Translations under genes and position numbers: made by a program | NCBI GenBank assembly: GCA_018881555.1 | Contig: JACAXG010000008.1 | Span: 14,750,816 to 14,814,815, forward strand | DNA: 64,000 nt | Source of the DNA: Amblyornis subalaris | Taxonomy: Eukaryota > Chordata > Aves > Passeriformes > Ptilonorhynchidae | Direction of reading: 5' to 3' | Shown here: positions 57,419 to 64,000 of the stretch, piece after piece | Position numbering within the stretch: position 1 is the stretch's first letter | Layout of the letters: each line of letters starts with the position of its first letter | The notes under the pieces: generated by a model | What the model was told of the DNA's origin: nothing | Databases searched by the model: none | What the model saw: the letters and a program-made list of their open reading frames with translations, nothing else

Positions 57419-60400
57419 TCATGCACTGACAGATACTAGTTTGCTCATGCCACTGAAGTAGGCTCGTTCTCGTTCACTCATCACTTCAAAATGGAGGGGT
57501 CTTCTACAGAAGTTGCATTCAGCTGACGAGTGTGGTTTCAGCTCCAGACCAACATCCTTCCATGTAGCCAGCAGTTTTTCTGTTAAGAAAAGTTCAGATC
57601 AAAGCTTAAGACTGTGGATTGCTTTAGAGAAGCAGNAGAAGGGAAGTGTCAGCACACTTATTCTCCTAACAAGTGAGCAGTGATAATAGGATTTCACTCT
57701 GACACAATCTACCTCTTGAGACAACTGGGCTGCAACTAAGTCTCAGCTATCCTCATACCACCTCTCCTGACAGGATCAAGAAGGAGCTACTTTCCCTGGA
57801 CAGATCCATGTTTAAGACAAGTTAACAGCTCAGCTGAGGGCAGTAGATTTCTTTGGGCTCCACATAACATTCTGAAAATTGGTTTGGACATGAACAGAGC
57901 CCTTGCAGAGGTGGTTGTGACAGAACTGGCTGGATATAGGTCTGCACTGGCCTTGCACACTGTGTTCCCACAGTGCACTGGCCTTCGCAGGTCACACTCA
58001 AAGCAGAAGTGCAGAAGTATGTGCTCATGTGCTGCAGCAGTGGGAAGACACTGTCCAGTTAATGACATCTAAAACCTTAATGCTTCCCAATCTCATCTTT
58101 AGTACAAAGACTGCACAGACAGGCAGTATCAGGCAATGATGCAAGAACCCACTCACCAATAAAATAACTCATCATCTGTGGGGTGTGGTGAGGTGTAGGC
58201 GCAATTCGGAGCAGCTCCTCTCCCCGCGGAACTGTCGGGTAGTTGATGGCTTGGACATAGATGCTGTGCTGGCTCATCAGCTTGTCACAGATCTCTGTGT
58301 TTTTGGCAGCATCTGCAACCTGAAGTTCAAAATTTTAAGTTACAAGATCAACCGAAAGATGAGAGTCGTAGAACTGTCAGCCCAGCTTAGCAAGCCACAA
58401 GAACCCAGTAGGGCTGGTAAATAACACATATGTCAGAAAGAAAGGCTGAAAGCTTGTGCTGTAGAGCCCTCTGGGCATAAGAACACCACTGCAGCCTGGG
58501 CAGGTAGCTGTTTATACCCCAAATCTTTTTACTAGCCTGTTAGCAGTTCCCTTATTTTCTGTGGGTTTCATACACTTTCTCCCTCTATTTTACAACATTC
58601 ACACCATGCTCAAGCTTAAGCCAGACTCCTGGCACTTCACCGCTGAACGCCAGGATGAGTTTGAGCTTTGAGAAGGCAGTAACTAACGCCTGACAGCGTA
58701 ATGTGCTCATGGACAGTGAAACGGACACCACAGCCCTGTGTTAGCAGCACCCTCAGTCCTCACCCTTATAGGAATGATGTGGCTGGGGCAGTGCACCACG
58801 GGCAGCCCCGCATCCATCAGCATCTGCCTCATGAGCTTGACGTTGCGCTGGTGCTGGCGCCTCAGCACCTGCCCCTCCGCGCTCTTCAGCGTCCGCACCG
58901 ACTCCAGGGCCCCCGCCAGCAGCATGGGGGGCAGCGACGTGGTGAAGATAAACCCGGCGGCGTACGAGCGGACCNTGTCTATCAGGGCACTGGTACTGGA
59001 GATGTACCCTCCCACACAGCCAAATGCCTTGCCTGAAGGAACAAGAAAAAGGTAACTCAGCTTATTCTTTCCATCTATTGGAATGGGTTGAAGGGTTGGA
59101 GCTTTTCACTTGGAGGAAGGGGTTATTTTGACCACACACTTATTGCGGGGAACAATTCCAGCCCCCCCCGCTAATCTTGTATTTACTCGGCACATGGTAC
59201 AGCTTTGTCTTTAAGCCAATCTTGATAACGTAGATCTAGTTACTGCACAGCAAGGACAATTCAAGCCTGTCTCAAATACTCAATTTTTGATTTTGGGGAA
59301 GATCTTATAAGCCCAATCATCAAGCAGGGATTTCAATAGTGACCCCAAGCGATCAACACTAAGTCTCTCAGCAGATTTAAAATAATCTGTTCCAGAGATA
59401 CTAGAAATAGCCCATGCTCCTAAGGAGCACAGAAGGCTGTTACAGTGATTGTGCAGTTGATACCAGCCCCGCTTTCCAAATGTTCAGAGAGCAGAACACA
59501 GCCGCAGATAGAACTAGGGTGTCTGGTGAATGCTTCTATTGCTATTAGGCTGTAACCCAAGATTTTACTGTAACCTAAGATTTTAAGTTCCAAAGGCATG
59601 AACTTTCCTAGTAAATTTTATTTATATTCTGAAAGCTGTTTAAACAGCCTTTCAATTTGCAGCAGTAAACTTTACTCCCGAGCCTGCATTCTACTCAGAT
59701 AATAGCAGTTGCTTCAGTTCTTGCCAAATCTCTTTACATAACTCCCCATCTCAGGTTTCTAGATTAGGAGCACTCCATTTCACATAAAGGAACTAAGTAC
59801 TACTAAATATAGAAAACTACTCTACTAGCATTCTCACCTGAATTTATTCTTGAGTTGTATAACATGCCACTGGAGGACTTTTTGCTAGCTTGCTCAAAGA
59901 AAAACCCCGAACAATGCTACCTTAACTATGTGTAAGACAGTGTAAGTAGCTTAACAGCAGCTTTTCAAACTGTGGGGCACACTTAAATCCCTTGGGCTTT
60001 TTGAAAATTTTGAAAAACCCTACGCCCCAACAGCCCTTAACAAGTTCATCTGGCTAGACTGATTTTGAGTTAACCCACTTAATTTGGCTGCTCAGCAGCT
60101 TTGCTGCCTCAGCTCCTGCNGAAGTGCCAGGCTGTGCATACCAAGCGTTCCAGAGATGATGTCCATCTTGTGCATGATCCCATCCCGGTCTCCTATCCCA
60201 CCACCTCGAGCTCCATACAGCCCCACAGCATGCACTTCATCCACAAAGGTGATGGCCCCGTGCTCGTGGGCCACATCACACAGCTCTTCCAGAGGACAAA
60301 CAGCACCTAGGAACCAAAGCAGTGAGTGGCAGTTTAAGATTTTCTGTATGACAAGTGGATAAACCACAAAACAANACCTAACCAGCTCCTATAGCACTGT

Positions 60401-63400
60401 ACACTTTGAGACCTAAACCACAGATGATTTGAGGACTCATTACACTGGAAGCAGAGAGGAGGCTTTGATGTCAGCTTACCATCCATTGAGTGAACAGTTT
60501 CAAATGCAACAATTTTAGGGGTAGAGGGATCAGACTTTTTCAACAGTTCTCGAAGATGGTTGACATCATTATGGCGAAATATGTGTTTTGGCACCCTGCT
60601 GTTGCGGATCCCCTGGATCATGGAGGCATGGTTTCCAGAGTCAGAGTAGATCTCACAACCTGAGGAAAAAGCCCAGTTACATTTGAAATACAGAAAGCAT
60701 TAACGGATTCCTAGCATTGCTTTATGTACGGGAAGAGTTCAGGACACAAGGGTAGCATGTTCTTGAAAGTAATGCTCTTGATCAAAAAAGCAAATTACAG
60801 ATCACGAAGCAAGAATAATATTTAAGGTTTCTTTCACATGTTCAAACTAACACAAATTAGAGGAAATAGTTATTTAACGTGTCTAACTTTTGAAGGGAGA
60901 GAGAAGTTCACCCCCTCCAGTGGGAGGGCACTAAGATCCTGCTGTCTCATTTTCAGGTAGAGTTTAAATGCAAGAGCAGAATACTCTCCGCTTGTCTAAT
61001 TCCTCCAGCAGTTCTTAGCTCACAGATCTCAATCTCGGTAGGCTGGTACTTTGATTTGTGTTGAACATAACTGGAATATGGTATTAAAAATGGCACTCAA
61101 CTATACTTTGCTGATGGATTAGGATGAATCCTCACTTTGTACAGCTATTTGTAAAACATACTCCGAGCAGCTTGGGGCAAGGCTGTGTGTTTGTGCTAAC
61201 AGAGGTGCAGTTTGAGATCTCACCTGGCAGCATTTTAGCTAGAGTGAAGAGAGTGGAGTCATTGGCTACAAAGCAAGATGAGAACAACAGTGCTGCATCT
61301 TTTCCATGAAGATCAGCTAGTTCTTTTTCCAAGTCGACATGAAATTTACTTGTTCCTGAAATGTTTCTTGTGCCTCCTGCTCCAGCACCATGTTGTTTCA
61401 GTGTTTCCCTAAAGAGGGCCCAAGAGAGGCATTAGCATTGCTGTGTGACACACAGAGGAAAAAAGGATCATTGCTGCAAACATTCTAGTACATAGTTGGG
61501 ATTGTTCTAAAAAAGAACTGGCAGCAAAAAGCAGCTGTTGGGTCTTTGAGCAACCTTCACAACTCAGGAATCCAGTAAGGTAAGAAATGAGTGACCAAGT
61601 ACAGGTGCAATATAACATCCAGTTTATCCAGTAACATTTGGGGGCTTCTAAGCAAGATTCGAGGAGCAGAATCAGTGACTAATGCATACAGTGCAGCCCT
61701 GGAGCTAAACACTAAGTGACCCACCCCAGCTCAAGAGATGAATGTAATTTTAACTGCACACCAAGGATCGTATCAGCAGCAGCTTATGCAGCACAGAACA
61801 GAAATCAATTTTTCAGAAGCCTTCCCACTAAAGCTTCTGCAGGGCAATATGGCTTGAAAATACCTCTTAGGAACATGGCAGTACTCACATAACTGCTCCA
61901 CAGACACGAGGGTGGCGGCTCATGCCCAGGTAATCATTGCTGCACCAGACAGACACCTCCTTCTTGGTGATCAGGGAATCAGTGTAGTCGTCTGCCATGG
62001 GGAAGATCTGCGCCTTCCGGTTCACCGTTTTGAACACTCGGTAGGTGTGATCCTTCTTCTTCTCATCTATCTTTTTCTCAAAGAACTGATCATACTGGAA
62101 GGTGGATACAGCTGAAAGGAGACAGAGACTTAAGCACACAGGAAATAATCACAACAGACCAGGCCTGTGGGGGTTTCTGCCAGACGTACTTACATTTTGG
62201 CAAGTTATCCTGAAGCAGATGAGAGACACTTTCCGGTCTTTGCTTCAGCATAATATCCTTAAACTTCTTGAGCAGGCCACTCTGCTCTTCTCCCTCAGTC
62301 TCAATCTTTCTCACTGTGGAAGTAGTTGGTATTTTGGCAAATTCTGTACCTACAGACATTGCAATAAATTCCAGTGAGTTTGTTTGGTTTAAAACAAAAT
62401 GAAGCAAGTTGAATTCAGCAAAGCAAACATTTTAAGTAAACCAAACACTTCTATCTTCAGGAAGTACATGCCCAAATCCCCATGTTGATCCTGCTAGGAT
62501 CAACTATTATATTTGCTTACAAATTTGCATTGGACGAGACAGAAGGATTAGCCTTGCTAATCAATCACAATACAACAAGCAATTTCCTTACAACATATTT
62601 GGTTCATCATGACTCAGAGAGCCTCACTATATAGCTACAGCATTTATCTGAAAGGATTGGTACATACCTATCTGAAGGCAGAGTTCTAGTCATCTGCTAT
62701 CTTTTTCTTCTGTTAGCACAGGTTTATTTTTTTAAAAAATATGCCACAGAAAGCAAACAGAAAAGCAATATAAGCCTCTTGAGACAGGCAGCAAGGCTGA
62801 AAAGTTCCTTCCTTCGAAGGACAGCCCTTCCACGCTACCACTGTGAGCCAGCCAACACCCTTTAGTTCCATAAACACAAAAAACCCACCCCAAAACCACT
62901 TGCCTGCTTCCCAGCTTGGATTTGTGCTGGTACCTGCCTTACGTCTCAACACTTTCCTCCATCTTTGGATATAAAAACTTTGTCTACACCAGCACCCTGG
63001 CAAAGCTCTCTTCAGATCTAAGCATCTGCTTTGGGTGCAAGCATAACAGCTTGACTCACACATCTAGAGCCAGCCAGCACATCAAAATGCAGCACACGGT
63101 ATTCCCACATCAAAATCACCCAGGGAAACCCTGCACCACGTCACAGGTATGCCATTAACACCTACATTCTCCAGCAGCTTTCCCCTGCAGTCTTCCGTAA
63201 TCTCACCTGCATCATTCCAGTGGTGCCTGTTAGACCTGGCACGCTCCAGAGCCCAGTCAGGCACCAGAAGCTCCCAGGAGGAATCACTGCTTCAGTGCAC
63301 AGAGTACGTACCTTTCCTGTCTGCCTGCATTTCCTGCACATCCTCCTGGAGTTCCAGGCTGGCTTTGCAGAAAACGTTGCTGTTTTTGTGATTCATCTGA

Positions 63401-63518
63401 GCTGCCAGGAATGGGCATTTGGTAGCCGTGCTCTGGCCAGCGCTGGCAGGTGGGTGGCCTGCAGGAGGCTGGGTTCCATCTGCATTCTGCTGGGCCACCT
63501 CTTTGACATTTTTGGCCT
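57419..63518 (-). CDS. ALAS1: ALAS1, 5-aminolevulinate synthase 1 (last 9 coding exons; 5' end outside window)
   Basis: Exons in transcript order (complement): 63312-63518, 62194-62349, 61889-62111, 61224-61408, 60480-60659, 60142-60306, 58764-59032, 58157-58319, 57419-57579; 1709 nt, about 570 codons of an expected 635-640. Junctions keep frame and are GT-AG. The mitochondrial enzyme condenses glycine with succinyl-CoA to 5-aminolevulinate, the rate-limiting step of heme synthesis, using pyridoxal phosphate. Visible: heme-regulatory CP motif KCPFLAAQ (first exon here); [36 protein letters not shown]; the cofactor lysine in [15 protein letters not shown], split across two exons; [11 protein letters not shown]-terminal [25 protein letters not shown] and the linker [10 protein letters not shown] identify the housekeeping form, not erythroid ALAS2. 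The presequence with its other CP motifs lies beyond 64000. An N at 58975 leaves one residue undetermined (ANG; Thr in relatives). Confidence 0.98.
57580..63311 (-). other. ALAS1 introns within the window
   Basis: Introns: 62350-63311, 62112-62193 (82 bp), 61409-61888, 60660-61223, 60307-60479, 59033-60141, 58320-58763, 57580-58156. No embedded gene, repeat family or RNA was recognised. The 1.1 kb intron 59033-60141 holds plain AT-rich sequence. Confidence 0.8.
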
Positions 63519-64000
63519 CTGAGGTGGGGACAGAGAAAGGAAAACACTTCAGCATCATCATTTTAATACACTGACTTAAGCTTTTCGATGCATTACTTAT
63601 GGAATTAATTTGGCAGGACCCATTCAGAACTCTTTAATTGAGCAGATACATTTTATTTACACAAGTACAGAATCCCAGTAACACCCAAGGGACATCTGAT
63701 TTAAGATGTTCGATCTAGCACTGTACCCCTTGAGGCAAAAAATATCCCTCTTTCACTCCCAATAGGAAGATTTAAGGAAAGACTAGATGTGGCATTTAAT
63801 GACATGGTCTAGTTTACACGGTGGTGTTCAGTCACAGGTTGGACTTGATCTCGGAGGTCTCTTCTAACCTAATTGTGATTCTGTGATTGCTTTTAGAGGA
63901 ATTCAGAGATTTCCCAGCCATGCAGTTTCCTCTGCTGCAAGCCTCAGCTCCTTCCCTTAAACGCCTGGGAAATAATTCCCCAGGGAATGTTCCCGGGTGG
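63519..64000 (-). other. ALAS1 intron toward the missing first coding exon
   Basis: Upstream (minus strand) of the first exon in the window there is a good acceptor (polypyrimidine, CCTCAG). No second coding exon beginning with the ALAS1 presequence is visible up to 64000. A CR1 3' end occupies 63765-63890. Confidence 0.75.
63765..63890 (+). mobile_element. CR1 LINE 3' terminus
   Basis: The order 'ttaaggaaagactagatgtg', 'atggtctagtttacacggtg', 'caggttggacttgatctcgg', 'aggtctcttctaacctaatt' and a final 'gtgattctgtgatt' is the standard last 120 bases of a CR1 element. It is in opposite orientation to ALAS1, inside its intron. Fairly well preserved, so likely not among the oldest copies. Confidence 0.85.

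Noticed and set aside
1..64000. CRISPR arrays, prokaryotic operons, integrated viruses, retroviral LTRs, rRNA and tRNA genes
   Set aside because: I looked for direct repeat-spacer arrays, paired terminal repeats and cloverleaf sequences and saw none. The sequence is ordinary vertebrate nuclear DNA.

Overview
The window is vertebrate nuclear DNA and almost certainly avian. It carries four protein-coding genes in GT-AG exons, one intronic microRNA and several CR1 LINE relics, the dominant bird retroposon. The order WDR82 (+), PPM1M (-), TWF2 (+), ALAS1 (-) matches the human 3p21 block (read in reverse) except that TLR9, which in mammals lies between TWF2 and ALAS1, is missing. Loss of TLR9 is known for birds. 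I cannot tell the species. About a hundred isolated single N's suggest a consensus or draft assembly.

Layout. 1-3240: upstream flank with degraded CR1 pieces. 3240-4300: CpG-island promoter of WDR82. 4000-17631: WDR82 coding exons (9 exons, 313 aa), with let-7g in intron 2, followed by a candidate 3.4 kb 3' UTR to about 21005. 21.8-29.2 kb: PPM1M on the minus strand (10 coding exons, 458 aa). 29208-29376: a 169 bp divergent promoter inside a CpG island, shared by PPM1M and TWF2. 29377-51035: TWF2 (9 coding exons, 349 aa), with a 9.6 kb first intron, then its 3' UTR to about 52280. 52.3-57.3 kb: intergenic, where TLR9 would be. 57.3-63.5 kb: ALAS1 on the minus strand (last 9 coding exons, about 570 codons); its first coding exon(s), with the mitochondrial presequence, lie beyond 64000.

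Functions. WDR82 is a chromatin adaptor of the SET1 H3K4 methyltransferases and of the PNUTS-PP1 complex. let-7g is a conserved developmental microRNA in its intron. PPM1M is a PP2C-family Ser/Thr phosphatase. TWF2 is a twinfilin acting on actin monomers, filament ends and capping protein. ALAS1 is the housekeeping first enzyme of heme synthesis in mitochondria. The four are linked by old synteny, not by a common pathway. Strands alternate, giving two tail-to-tail pairs and one head-to-head pair.

All exon junctions given were read by eye, keep frame, and sum to the full-length protein (WDR82, PPM1M, TWF2) or a continuous fragment (ALAS1). I found no new multi-gene system. The observations worth checking are the TLR9 gap, the divergent promoter with its start-codon overlap, a 384-codon open frame in the TLR9 gap, an inverted pair of AP-1/MAF-like sites in TWF2 intron 2, and three Pumilio motifs in the WDR82 3' UTR.
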